Source: Mytilus trossulus
Taxonomy: Eukaryota > Mollusca > Bivalvia > Mytilida > Mytilidae
DNA: 64,000 bases
Direction: 5' to 3'
Assembly (NCBI RefSeq): GCF_036588685.1
Contig: NC_086386.1
Coordinates: 72,724,682 to 72,788,681 of the forward strand
Shown here in pieces: positions 37,601 through 47,517 of this stretch. Below the pieces are notes generated by a model, which did not search any database, was not told where the DNA came from, and was given only the letters and a program-made list of their open reading frames with translations. Numbering within the stretch: position 1 is the stretch's first letter; each line of letters starts with the position of its first letter. The position numbers and the translations under genes are program-made.

Positions 37601-39088
37601 TTACTGAAAATAAATCAGAAGCAAATAAATAAAATTCTAAGGCATCGACAGTCAAACTCGTAAATCGAAAATAAACTGACAACGTCATGGCTAAAAATAA
37701 AATATTCAAAGAGACAAACAATAGTACACATGACACAACATAAAAATAAAAAATAAAAAACACGAACCCCACTGATAGATTGTATTTTTTAAGACTGCAT
37801 TTATTATACATATTGCTGTAGATGTGTATAAGTTAACCTGTTATACGTGGAAATTGCCGTTTGTTTTCTCTGTTGATTTGTTTAGAAAATAATTGTAATG
37901 TATCACATATGTGTCATCATGCCGCCTATTCTAATTAGCTGAATGTTAAATGCCGTACCACTTTCCATTACTGTCCACATCCTGCTGACTTGGTCTTAAT
38001 TATCATGTCTCATTGGCATAAAATAATGTACCACAATGCCTAATATTTATATGATATAGTCTCTGACTTGGAACAGACACACCCATACAAAATTTGGCGA
38101 GGTAAAACATAAAAGCAGGATCCCATCCCTCCCTCTTACATCATACAGTGGCGTAACAGTACAACAAGAGAACGAACTAAACAAATCAGTCGAAAAAAGC
38201 TTAACTCATCACAAAGATACAAATTAAAATATATCTAACAAAACACAGTAACTCTCTATATGTATAATCATCCTGTTCAGACCAGTCTGAAAAAAGGACG
38301 GATTAAAGAAGCTAGTCGACCAATGCATTATTGTGTCCCCAAAAGTCTGAATTTGTTTCACTGTGTAGCAAAAACTTTATTAAACATACGAAACATTGTA
38401 GAATTGTTTGAATTAAAACACACTAGTGACATAATAACGATACCATAATCATGATAATGAAGTCGAATTTCGTGAAAACTTGATTTCTTGCTAATCTGAG
38501 AATGCAGAACAGTTTTTTATGAGATAATTGCGGCTCTAGTCTTCGCCAATAAATATGTTTGATGAAGGTGGTTGCCACTTACAAAACCATGAAAAAAGGT
38601 TAAAAAGATAACACGTTTCTGGAATAATTAACAGAAAGAAAATCTACCATATTTCAGGGTCGTATATTAATGTAAAGGACGCAATGGATATGTTATCACC
38701 ACTAACTCTTTGTTTTCACTAGGTAAACAAACCGTACATAACAAAGTTCGAACATGTATGTCAAATTAACATCTTAACATGATAGAGCAATGCATAAAAT
38801 AAATATATATATATATGCATGTATACTCAATTGAATTCAAGAGAAAAACGAAATTTTGATAAATAGAGAAATGTATGCAAATACACAACTGGTTTTTGAT
38901 TTTATTTTCAACTTCTTTCTGAGACGTATAAGGAAAAAAATACGCATTGAGAAAAATTCATTATCTATGTCAAGGTTTTTATAATTTATTCACAGATTCA
39001 CATGTTCTGCATAGATCTAGAAGCATGATTTTTGATACGTACCTTTACATATTGATAAAATGATGATAAAATAACTGATGGCAAGCAT
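28022..39088 (-). CDS. Single-Ig-domain type I membrane receptor, four-exon gene model
   Basis: Exons are 39088-39043, 37603-37319, 33822-33766 and 28659-28022, totalling 1026 nt or 341 residues. All three introns are phase 1, each exon edge has GT/AG, and the join is open throughout. Order: signal peptide (1 to about 15), Ig domain with C36, W48 and C94 plus a DxGxYxC signature (90-94 region), short stalk (111-139), membrane segment (about 141-160) followed by basic YKYRKSRY, and a cytoplasmic tail of about 180 residues. The tail has YNII (191), YHSL (239) and YEQI (253). Four N-glycosylation sequons lie in the Ig exon. I infer a cell-surface recognition or signalling receptor; the ligand is unknown. 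It could have further exons that I did not find. No ortholog name can be given. Confidence 0.75.
29200..29492 (+). repeat. PLE-B 3' tail in receptor intron 3
   Basis: It closely matches 43.98-44.28 kb: CAGTGGTTGTCGTTTGTTTA, AAGGCCGTTAGTTAGTTTTC, CATTGTTGAAGGCCGTACGG and a terminal CACATCTTCTTTTTTAT. It is antisense to the receptor gene. Confidence 0.8.
30098..30480 (-). repeat. PLE-B 3' tail in receptor intron 3, minus copy
   Basis: It starts AAAAAAGAAGATGCGG and runs on through CGTACGGC and GAAAGCTAACGGC. It then continues into the more internal part of the tail (GAACAGTGGTGTAACAGTCC at about 30.40 kb), which corresponds to 43.92-43.94 kb in the full copy. Confidence 0.75.
30463..30660 (-). 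repeat. R2 repeat in receptor intron 3
   Basis: Reverse complement carries GGATTCGAGCGTCATCGATG, GAGTCTTGTGTTGACGG and GTCTGTCGTAAGTACAAAAT, ending TATCTATGATGAGTTT. The core is degenerate (one base inserted or changed in CTGATGA, GAAA lost). Confidence 0.6.
30850..31125 (-). repeat. R1 repeat joined to a PLE-B internal fragment
   Basis: ATGGGTCAAAGAGACAACAA (R1, reverse) is followed by TACACAAGAAACTAAAATCA and AGGCCAGAGGCTCCTGATTT. The same order is seen at 56.15-56.31 kb, so the two parts belong to one larger repeat unit. Confidence 0.6.
31612..31722 (+). repeat. R4 dispersed repeat fragment
   Basis: TTTTGCCATGTGATTATGGA and CTGAGTTCAGTATTTTTGTG match the reverse complement of 15.2-15.3 kb. 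Confidence 0.5.
33128..33300 (+). repeat. Fragment of the AGCTCACCTGG repeat
   Basis: ACCTATAATGGTTCATAG followed by TTTAGCTCACCTGGCC resembles the repeat start at 63072. The CCGTTCGTTTGTCCGTTCGT stretch here is a simple repeat. Confidence 0.45.
33766..33822 (-). CDS. Receptor exon 3: short stalk
   Basis: A 57-nt exon between the acceptor ...TTTCAATGTAG and the donor GTAGGTTA, phase 1 on both sides. It encodes EPIVRKTDSNNNDSLVTD, a polar Asn/Asp/Ser linker. It links the Ig exon (ends phase 1) to the membrane exon (starts phase 1) in one frame. Such a small exon would be missed by length-based gene finding. Its support is the perfect phase match rather than similarity. Confidence 0.7.
35330..35462 (-). 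repeat. PLE-B 3' tail in receptor intron 2
   Basis: Plus-strand AAGGTTTGGTGTGATTGCCA and ATAGCCTTCAACAATAAGCA are the reverse complement of a diverged family B terminus. Confidence 0.65.
36715..37140 (+). mobile_element. PLE family A 3' end (RT C-terminus plus tail) in receptor intron 2
   Basis: The frame MAKLKSSFRKFYERHHEF is the RT thumb region also seen at 24.2 and 50.3 kb. It is followed by the family A tail: GGAGCAGGATCTGCTTACCC, GAGCACATGAGATCATC, GCCATGGCGTTGTCAGTTCA and CTTTCATCTCTC. It is antisense to the receptor and ends about 180 bp downstream of the Ig exon. Confidence 0.75.
37319..37603 (-). CDS. Receptor exon 2: immunoglobulin domain
   Basis: A 285-nt, phase 1-1 exon between the acceptor TTTATTTTCAG (37605-37604) and the donor GTAAGTAT (37318-37311). 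It encodes 94 complete residues with VLLYC (C36), ISWFF (W48) and DDEGKYTC (C94). This is the classic V/I-set pattern with 57 residues between the cysteines. Sequons NLT, NIT, NNS and NTS suggest heavy glycosylation. One symmetrical phase-1 exon per Ig domain is the usual animal IgSF arrangement. The open frame extends upstream past the acceptor only because a PLE-A tail there happens to be open. Confidence 0.85.
37640..37775 (-). repeat. PLE-A tail fragment just upstream of the Ig exon acceptor
   Basis: Plus-strand GACAGTCAAACTCGTAAATC, AACTGACAACGTCATGGCTA and CACGAACCCCACT are the reversed family A tail. Its end lies only about 35 bp before the splice acceptor, so it sits next to the polypyrimidine tract. 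Confidence 0.75.
38050..38240 (-). repeat. PLE-B internal-tail fragment in receptor intron 1
   Basis: GCAGGATCCCATCCCTCCCT and CAGTGGCGTAACAGTACAAC are the reverse complement of 43.92-43.97 kb. Confidence 0.6.
39043..39088 (-). CDS. Receptor exon 1: start codon and signal peptide
   Basis: ATG at 39088-39086 encodes MLAISYFIIILSICK and then a single G before the donor GTACGTATC. The hydrophobic run suits a short signal peptide. The leftover G joins TA of exon 2 to give Val, keeping the frame. The ATG is the first in-frame start next to the donor. The 5' UTR and promoter were not resolved; no clear TATA box was seen. Confidence 0.7.
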
Positions 39089-39429
39089 ATTTACAGTCAG
39101 GATATGTTGATATACTTTCAAATAAAAAAGCATTGAAAATTGAACAGATTGAAGATATCTTCATGTCCGTGTTGGTAAAAGTAATTTCTGAAATACGTAA
39201 AAATGGTGCAGACAATTAATCTTAGAATATTTTTTTTATCTTTTTTCGATATAAGATATCTAACAGGCTGCAAGTAGTCTGTCCAATGTTTTATTGGTTT
39301 GTAGTGAAATAAATAAAAATTATAAATTCAATAACTTTAAAAGCACTAATATCATTGTTACAACGATTAAAAAGAAACAAAATCGTTTTGTTACCGCAAA
39401 GTATAATTGTCTTAAATACAAATTCGTAT

Positions 39430-39735
39430 GTTTATAGCAAAAGAGGGACGAAAGATTACAGAGGGACAGTCAAACTCATAAATCGAAAATAAACCGACAA
39501 CGCCATGTCTAAAAATGATAAATACAAACAGACAAACAGACAAACAATAGTACACATTACACTATATAGAAGACTAAAGAATAAACAACACAAACCTCAC
39601 CAAAAAATTAGGGGTGATCTCAGGTGCTCCGGATGGGTAAGCAGATCCTGCTCCACCTGTGGCACCCGTTGTGTTTTTCTCATCATATAACAAATCCAGT
39701 AAATAGTCTTAATCGGTAGTTTTTTTCAAAGGGTG
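39430..39735 (-). repeat. PLE-A tail upstream of the receptor start
   Basis: GAGGGACGAAAGATTACAGA, GACAACGCCATGTCTAAAAA, TGATCTCAGGTGCTCCGGAT and GGTAAGCAGATCCTGCTCCA are the reversed family A tail. The fragment lies about 340-650 bp upstream of the receptor ATG, in the likely promoter region. Confidence 0.75.
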
Positions 39736-39739
39736 GAGA

Positions 39740-40287
39740 GGGGTTTAGTTTAGCCGTCTCGTGTAGGATTTTGCTATATATTTTGAATGTAGAACTGGCT
39801 TCATGTCCCCTCCATAAACATAGTAACTTTACCTGGGAGCTTTTATGGCAAAATGTAATGCATATTAAGTCAGTCCCAAATAATTTTGTTTGGGCTTCCC
39901 ATAGTTAGAAAGTTATATATATATTTTTTAAATTCTAGGTTTTTAAAGTAAATCTCTGTACAAGTTCAAGTCAGGAAAATGTAAGTTGTTATCTTTTAGT
40001 TCGTTTCTGTGAGTGTTGCATTGTCGTTTATAATGTTTTCACTTCAAAATTGTCTATTGTTTTGTTGTTTTTTCTTACATTTTGCGTTTTTCCGCGGTTT
40101 TAGTTAGTTAACCTGATTTGGTTTTTCTGTATTTTCAGGTTTTCATTTGACAACGATTACTTGTAAATGAATATTTCACAAAAAAAATCTTACATTTTAT
40201 TCTACTCCATTTTACTATTTGCTCTATGTTCTCGGCTGATTGAAATTTTATTATTTTCTACACAGAAAAATTGCATATCGTCTTGTA
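39740..40287. other. AT-rich stretch, nothing recognised
   Basis: No gene or repeat identified. Confidence 0.4.
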
Positions 40288-40761
40288 CACAGGCAAAATT
40301 TGCTCACGTGAATTTCCCACGAATCTCACATGAAATTCACGTAGTAAATTGCATGTGAGATTCACCTCAAACGAGCTTATACATGAAATTCACGTGAACA
40401 TTTTCATGTAAATTTCACGTGAATTGAGATTCACATGATTCTCACATGAAAATTTTCACAGGAATTTCACGTGAACTGTAAAAAATAAAATGGAATGTTT
40501 AATGAAATTACTTAAATTTGAAAAATAAGATGTTGTTTGAATGACCATATTTCAAAAATTGATGTGGATTTCACCTGAACAAAATTCATGATTTTTGTAT
40601 GAAATTCATATGAGATTCACTTAAGATTAATGTGAAACTTACATAAACTGATTTCACGTAAGGTTCAAGTATAAGCTGGTTTGAGGTGAAATTCACGTGA
40701 ATTTCACGTGAGATTCACATGAGTTTGAATTACTTGAAATTGCGAATAAAATTTGCCTGTG
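40288..40761. mobile_element. Inverted-terminus element filled with TTCACGTGAA palindromes
   Basis: Ends are CACAGGCAAAATTT and AAATTTGCCTGTG (inverse of each other). The interior holds at least six exact CACGTG palindromes (40305, 40391, 40416, 40468, 40694, 40705) plus many near copies such as TTCACATGA and GAGATTCAC. No protein is encoded. No target duplication could be defined. Confidence 0.7.
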
Positions 40762-40769
40762 AAGTATAC

Positions 40770-41335
40770 TGAATATTAAATAAAGATCCGGTCGCTAACC
40801 CCCCATGCATGATTGGGTATCCTTCGCAACTCTTTTATCGGCAATCAGTTTACATGTTATAAATTTCGATCCAACTTTGACTTTAATGATACGTTTACAT
40901 TGTATTGGTGGATATGGTAACATGAACTTATTTTTATCTTATTCTTAATTTATCGTTTAATTGGATTAGGAAATAATTTGGAATAAATAAAACAACTAAA
41001 TCATGTAAATATTTACCTCTGATGTCAACAAAACTTTACATCAATTGCTTTAGTCTATTTCCTTGTTTAATATGTTTTTTCCTGTCATTACTTTTCAATT
41101 GGGTCATCTATTATTTCAAACAATATTTAGTTTGATGATTAAAATGATCCGGTAAATTGAACAACTTATAAACAATATAGAATTATTTCCGTCGTGACAT
41201 GCCTATAAAACAGTCCCAAAGTTGTGTCAAACATGTATCTGGTGTCGAATAACGATGTGATGAAAAACAAATGCAGGAAAATATAACCATACTACTGTCA
41301 CTGCTTAATATCGTCAACACCATGCTTAACATGAA
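40770..41335. other. Intergenic stretch, nothing recognised
   Basis: No gene or repeat identified. Confidence 0.35.
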
Positions 41336-41339
41336 TGAT

Positions 41340-42380
41340 ACTAAATATAATGCGACAACCCTCAATCAATACTTATCATCGGCCTACACATGCCTACTTT
41401 ACCCCTGGACATTTAGCAAACAGTTTTAATCACTGCTTATATACCTGAAATATTTAAAGACACCAAACGAAATCACTGTTCATTGCCGCCTCGAATATGC
41501 CCAAAAAAATAAAATATTTGTCACTGTACATTACTGCATGAAATTTGCATGAAATAGATTAACGTTTGTCACTGGCCGTTAGGAAATCAACCCTCAATCA
41601 ATACTTGATTAAAGAGTTGTCAACGAGTACTCGAGTACACGAGTATCGCTCGGTAGTATCGAGAATCGATGAAAATGATACTCGACTAGTCGGTCTACTG
41701 TAACAGTTAGAATTGTGTTGATTTTATAGTTTAATTGAGAATTCCTCTCGGGAATGTATATTAATTAAAATTCATGAAATGTTTGCCACTGGAAGTTAAG
41801 CAGCCAACACTCAATCACTACTTACGATTGCCCTACACATACAAACTTGAATAACTTCCTCTGGATGTTAATCACTGCTAATCATCGTTCTGTTTATTGC
41901 AAAATTGCTAAGAAACATTAAGCAACCAACGTGCAATCACTCCACTAATTACATATCGTCCAGAACGTGAAATATTTGCAACTGGACGTCAGGCAAGCTA
42001 TACTTAATCACTACTACTTAATAACATCCCTGCATGCACTCAATCACTAACTTTGATCGTCAAGAAAATGCCTGAAATAATTAAATGTTTTCCGCTGAAA
42101 GAATCGCAACCAACATTCTATCACTACTGCTCATCACCCTCATCATGCCTGAAACAAGGTAATACTTGCAACTGAATGTTATGCAATCGTCATTCAATCA
42201 ATGTTTGTTATCTTCCGGACATGCCTTAAACAATGGACGTTAAGCAACCAACACTCAATCACTACTATTATTTATTATCGTCCTGAAAATGCCTGAAATA
42301 AAGAAATATTCTCCATCAGACTTTAAGCAACCAACACTTTATCAATGTTTATAATCGGCCTGTATATACATCTGAAACGA
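41340..42380 (+). repeat. Diverged short-period tandem array, left part
   Basis: Versions of CAACACTCAATCACTACT recur at about 41355, 41590, 41810, 41930, 42110, 42250 and 42330. They are often followed by ATCGTCCTGAAAATGCC and AATATTTG...CACTGGACGTTAAG. Spacing is about 70-110 bp with gaps. The array is cut by the family B PLE and resumes at about 44.29 kb. A TACTCGAGTACACGAGTA patch at about 41625-41690 looks like an unrelated inserted piece. Confidence 0.7.
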
Positions 42381-42429
42381 TAGACACTGTACTTGTAATA
42401 AAATATATGTAAATAGTGGTATAAACCAT

Positions 42430-44285
42430 TTTTTGGAGTGTAAAACATTCTTTGGATGTTTTAGATAAATTACGGGCTTTTAATGGTCCTTTTGATTCTG
42501 TTAATAGTTTTGATTTTTCTACTCTTTACACTCAACTTCCACATTATCTTATTAAACAAAAGTTTTCCTATTTAATTAAATGGTCGTTTGGTAAAGCTGA
42601 ATGTAGATATATTTGCTGCAACTCATTTAAAGCCTTCTTCTCTAATGAGAAAGGTAAATATGCTAGATATACTTACTGGAGGTATGATGAGATTATTGAA
42701 GCTGTTAATTTTCTCCTTGATAATATTTACGTACGTTTCAGCAACACAGTTTATCGACAGGTTGTAGGTATTCCCATGGGCACTTCTTGTAACCCTTTAA
42801 TAGCAGAGTTCTGACTTGTTTTTGTACTGTTACGAATCACAGTTTATGATTAAACTCAGTAAAGACTCGTCGAAATTGCATTCAATTGATAAATTCAACA
42901 ACACTAACCGTTATCTTGATGATATTTTTTCGTTAAATAATCAAGAATTTTCTCAATATACTGCTGAAATTTACCCCAAGGATCGACTTTAAATAAATCA
43001 AATGTATTCGGTAATAACTGTCCATCCCTGGATTTTGATATTTCGGTTTTGAACGGGAAACTACACACTAAAATTTCCGAAAAAAGAGAAGATATTTCGT
43101 TCCCTATTGTTAATTTTCCATTTTTAGATGGTGATGTTCCTTAGGCACCATCTTACAGTGTTTATATTTCACAACTTGTTCGCTGTGCCCGTGCCTGTTG
43201 TGACGTTTTTGATTTTAACGAACCTAACCTATGTATTACTGGTAAATTATTAAGCCAGAGATATCGTTACCATAAACCACTTAAAATATTTACTAAATTT
43301 TTCCATAGATATAAAGATCTGGTTTTGAAGTTTGGTTGTACCTGTTGAAAACTTATTTCAAACGGGTTAGCACATCCTCATTTTTACGGAAATGTTGTTA
43401 ACCGTGCCCGGAAATTTAAAAATGATCCATGTAAACTTGTTGATCCTTTAAAAATAAACTTATTCTAAAAGGTTACCTTTTCAACACTGTACTTATATCA
43501 TTAAATACTGTTTTTATTGGTATCAATATTGATTTTGTTATCAGTAGATTAAAAGCTAACTAAATATTACTAATACCTTATATACATATACCTTTTCATG
43601 GGTCTACAATCTGTCGATATCTGTAACTCGGCATTGCACAAGGTCATGTTTTTCTCTGGCTGTTTATTACGTCTTTACACTAAATCCATTGTATGTTGGA
43701 TGTGTACGGATTGATTGTTCAGTCTAAGATGCATGATTTTTCTATTAGTTGTTAGTGGCTTTGAACTAACTGCGAGTACTCTCAGATCTGTTCATTGTGT
43801 CTTTTTGTGTCGGGATGTATAAGTACTCGGCCACGTCCACTTCTATTTTTTGTCTGTCTGATGAGTTACGAAAATATAAGCCTTTTTCAACTGATTGTTA
43901 TAGTTCGTTCTTATCTTGTACTGTTATACCACTGTCCCAGGTTAGGGGGAGGGTTGGGATCCCGTAACATGTTTAACCTCGCCACAATCTTTATGTATGT
44001 GCCTGTCCCAAGCCAGGAGCCTCTAATTCAGTGGTTGTTGTTTGTTTATGTGTTAAATATTTGTTTTTCGTTATTTTTTCTTTATATAAATAAGGCCGTT
44101 AGTTTTCTCGTTTGTATTGTTTTACATTGTCTTATCGGGGCCTTTTATAGCTGACTATGTGGTATGGGCTTTACTCATTGTTGAAGGCCGTACGGTGGAC
44201 TATAGTTGTTCATTTTTTGTGCCATTTTTGGTCTTTTGTGGATAGTTGTCTCATTGGCTATCATACCACATCTTCTTTTTTATAT
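42430..44285 (+). mobile_element. Penelope-like element, family B, 5'-truncated copy
   Basis: An RT relic (42440-43466) is followed by about 820 bp of non-coding tail ending ACCACATCTTCTTTTTTATA. The final 300 bp of this tail is the repeat found alone at 5.1, 12.7, 29.3, 30.2, 35.4 and 57.1 kb, so this copy shows where those fragments come from. No GIY-YIG endonuclease frame is evident. The element interrupts the short-period tandem array. Confidence 0.8.
42440..43466 (+). pseudogene. PLE family B reverse transcriptase relic
   Basis: The frame reads LRAFNGPFDSVNSFDFSTLYT, where the FDFSTLYT segment carries the RT motif A aspartate. It continues through FLLDNIYVRFSNTVYRQ and VGIPMGTSCNPLIAEF. 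A TGA and a frameshift near 42.81 kb precede LFLYCYESQFMIKL and the catalytic RYLDDIFSLNN (about 42.91 kb). A second break at about 42.99 kb precedes FLDFDISVLNGKLHTKI, FPIVNFPFLDGDVP, SVYISQLVRCAR and a thumb ending DPLKINLF. Two or more frameshifts plus stops make it non-functional. The fingers domain is missing. Confidence 0.85.
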
Positions 44286-44289
44286 TGAA

Positions 44290-44540
44290 ATAACCAACAA
44301 TTAAAGTCTAAAAACGAAATATATGCAATGACATTCAACAACCAAAACTCAATCACTACTACATATTGTCCTGATCAATTCTAAAAATGTAATATTTGAC
44401 ACTGGAGTCAAGCGACCAATGCTCAATCACTCCTACCTATCACCCTGAAATGCTATAACTAATAAGATATTTGTCACTATACTTTCAGAAACCATCACTC
44501 AATCACTATGTTTATGTTTTGGTGAGGTTAGTATGATTAA
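44290..44540 (+). repeat. Diverged short-period tandem array, right part
   Basis: AAAACTCAATCACTACT, AATGCTCAATCACTCCT and ATCACTCAATCACTATG continue the array on the far side of the PLE in the same orientation. Confidence 0.7.
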
Positions 44541-44599
44541 ACAACAATAATCTTTTTCTTGTTCTGATCGAAATTGAATTTCGTTTTTTTGTTGTTGTA

Positions 44600-46110
44600 T
44601 TCAAGTTAATCGTTGTCTCAATGTATATACACAATCTGTCGATTTTAAGAATGCTGAATCCATTTTTTTTACTTCAAGGTTTAATATGTTGTCTTTTATT
44701 TAACATTGTTTTCTGGTCATCCTATGTATTTTGTCATATATTTTTCAGATTTTTTTTTGTAAGCTTTCGGTCTTTTTCAATCACGCAAAACCTAATCATA
44801 AATAAATGAGTGAATTTCAAAAAATCTGTATGAATAATCTAAAAAAAATATGACTTAATATGTAAAAGACGTATTACGTTGGTTATATGTTGTACCGGAG
44901 TTTATATATGTAAAACATTTAGGTTTTCATCGGTTTATGTTATTATGTTATCAAGATACACTCGAAATAAGAACTATATCACGAAATATAAATGGTCAAA
45001 TTTATTTCTAACAACCCGTGGTTATCAATCACCCAAACATATTTCTTGTGGACATTTTTTTTTATTTGCTCCTATTTCCAACTATGGCAAACAAGTCTTT
45101 TTTTATTATTTTTAATTTATCAGGTATTCACTAACAAAGTTCAATATTTGCTAAACATGAATAGGAACGACACATGAAACAAATCGATTCAATAGAAAGG
45201 CTGAATTATTTTGATTTTAGCAAATATATAGAGATCACAAATATAAAGCAATCACCGAAGTAAAGAATCACAAATGTATAAAATGACATAAACTGATTGC
45301 AACTAACAGACATGATCTTTCAAAAAATGTATGAACATGGTTTTCCTAAAAATCAAAAAAATAAATGACTAGTTTCTTTATCAGATTAAGTATAGGAAGA
45401 ATTTATTAGAGCGATCATATCCATAAATATCGTTTAATTCCAACGGTTCATAATCTCCAATAAACATGATATAAACATAATTTCACACAATAAAATCAAA
45501 AAGAGTATATAGTATATAACAAATACACAACATAAACTAACAGTCCGAGCAAATCCCTTACTAAAAAGGACACTTGTGAAACATGGAAAATGTACACCTC
45601 GAACGACATATTGCTTATTCTGCTGATATCCTATTAGTATCATCAACTCACCATTCAGTGGTACATGTACGGTAGTAATATAATTTACAACATTTTCTTT
45701 AATTTTTTTTTAGTCATGTAGTTCTTTTTGATTTGATTAGAAAACACGAAAATTGGTATTTTTATTTAATAATGTTATATCTGTTAAATTAATTAATCAT
45801 CGATTACATTGAAAACAATGATAAAGTCACTGATGTTGCATACAAAAAATACAGTAATTGATTATACCGTGATATCATTGAAATACACATATTAATTTTG
45901 AAATTAAATTTAAACTCTCTAAAATTGTATTCTCTAGTGTGAAACATTGATTACGCGCTAATGTTTGTTTTAACAAGTTAAAGTTTACATGTAGTCATCA
46001 GCTTGAAATTTCAAAATGTCATTCCGAGGCTGAGGCATCAATCCACAGGATGTCTCATTTGAAATGTCTTATGTCCATACTAAATAACAATAAGGCACAC
46101 TGTGTTCCGT
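44600..46110 (-). repeat. Duplicated block, copy 1 (partner at 58.38-61.54 kb)
   Basis: Segments at 44.60-44.83, 45.28-45.64 and 46.01-46.08 kb align, in the same order and orientation, with 58.38-58.62, 59.94-60.21 and 61.44-61.52 kb. Landmarks are CATGTTTCACAAG(T/C)GTCCTTT and CCTCAGCCTCGGAATGACAT on the minus strand. Some segments keep a shared reading frame, so these may be remnants of exons of a duplicated minus-strand gene. Confidence 0.6.
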
Positions 46111-46127
46111 TCCTGTTAAACCTGAAA
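45975..46127 (-). pseudogene. Possible terminal exon remnant in the duplicated block
   Basis: After an acceptor TTTGTTTCAG the minus strand reads phase 1 as LTGTEHSVPYCYLVWT, then TAA. In the same frame it then reads DISNETSCGLMPQPRNDILK to a second stop after DDYM. The partner at 61.44-61.52 kb keeps NETSGGMIAQPRNDILKIQ in frame. The conserved frame in two diverged copies suggests an old C-terminal exon. The family is not recognised. Confidence 0.35.
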
Positions 46128-46599
46128 CAAAATTGTAGATACTTTTAGATAACGTCAACAGTATTTAGAATTTTGTTATGTTGTAATCAAATTAAGATTA
46201 TAAAAAAATCCATGGATTTTATGTTAATATAGGCAACACCAGTTCATGAATGTTAAATCAGTGGCATAAAAAAGCTTTCAAATTGTAAGATTCAATTCTT
46301 TGTAGCAACAATCCAACAGCGACTACATAGTAATAGGTAATAGTTCGTTGTTGCTTAACAGAAAACTACTTAATATAAAGTTACATTTCTAATTGGCAAA
46401 AGTTGAAATCATTATTTCTTTAACCTTTCTGAAGCCTTCCCGAGACTGTTTTTTTTTTGTGGAATATCGGTTTCACAGATGACGACGTATATTTACATGC
46501 CTCAATTATCGTAACCCCAATCCCGGCCGTTTTTACCCGAATATAACATATAAGGGTGCGTCATATAGAGCAATATACACGTAACATTCCGTAGCACCT

Positions 46600-46795
46600 G
46601 ACATCACTAAAGTGTTTTGTGGGCTCGTGTTGTTTGTTTTTTGGTTTTCCATGTTGAGTTTGAATAATCGTGCATTGTCTGTTGATCTTATTTATTTTGC
46701 CATGGCGTTGTTAGATTGTTTTAATCTTATGTACTTGGAATTCTGTTTGGTATCGTTTGCCTCTCTTTTTTTAAATTCTACGTCACAAACAGAGC
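46600..46795 (+). repeat. PLE-A tail, diverged copy
   Basis: GTTTTGTGGGCTCGTGTTGT, TTTGCCATGGCGTTGTTAGA and GGTATCGTTTGCCTCTC correspond to the family A tail. Confidence 0.6.
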
Positions 46796-46799
46796 CTCA

Positions 46800-47515
46800 G
46801 TGAACTGCATGAAGGATCAACCAAGGTGCATTGGCAAAGAATGTTGTAAACAACAAGTAAATTGCAGACCAAACTGAACATGAAATTAATAAGGATCATT
46901 CACATTTTTTTGTAGGATGAATAAAATTGTAAACATCTCAGTTATTGCAAACACAAATTTGTACAAAAACATTTCTTAACAAGAAAAAATAATGTTTTAT
47001 ATATATATATATGAAATAACATCTTTAGTTTGTCGAACGATGCATTGGATGACAGTTATCAGTGTCATTGGTCTAATTCTATTTTCAAGTTTAAAATTTC
47101 TTCAAACAATAATGGCGGAACATTAATATTGCATCTACTTACTAGTCCATTCTATATTATTTCCAAATAATACAAATTAAAGATGTACACGTCAATTTAA
47201 AAAAAAAGAACTTCATTTTAATCACCATGGTTGAAGACCGTACCATATTTTTTTTGTTTTTCACATAAAATTATGTCAATCCCGCGAAAGTGTATACGAC
47301 TCTTACCTTTTAACTAGGAAAAAAACTGCCGAAGTAGTCTATCTCTAGTACACTATTATAATATTTGTTGATGAACACACCACAATTCATCTATAAGTAA
47401 AAGATTTGCAATATTGATCGAATACTGTCAAATATTTATAAAAAAATATATAGGCGTTTTGCAAATGTTGTTTTGGTCATAGGCAGTTTTATTTTCCAGA
47501 CATACTCGTTATATG
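46800..47515. other. AT-rich stretch, nothing recognised
   Basis: No gene or repeat identified. Confidence 0.35.
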
Positions 47516-47517
47516 TC

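Noticed and set aside
37640-37811. Open frame upstream of the Ig exon could extend the exon with a hydrophobic leader
   Set aside because: This part is a PLE-A tail. A good acceptor with a pyrimidine-rich tract precedes the Ig exon, and a better signal-peptide exon exists at 39088.
43858-43878. CTGATGAG...CGAAAA inside the PLE-B tail resembles a hammerhead core
   Set aside because: Only about five bases separate the two parts, so no stem II can form, and no stem III with a cleavage site follows.
41340-44540. Regularly recurring CAATCACTACT units might suggest a CRISPR-like array
   Set aside because: Units are diverged and spacing is irregular, the intervening sequence repeats too, and the context is clearly eukaryotic.
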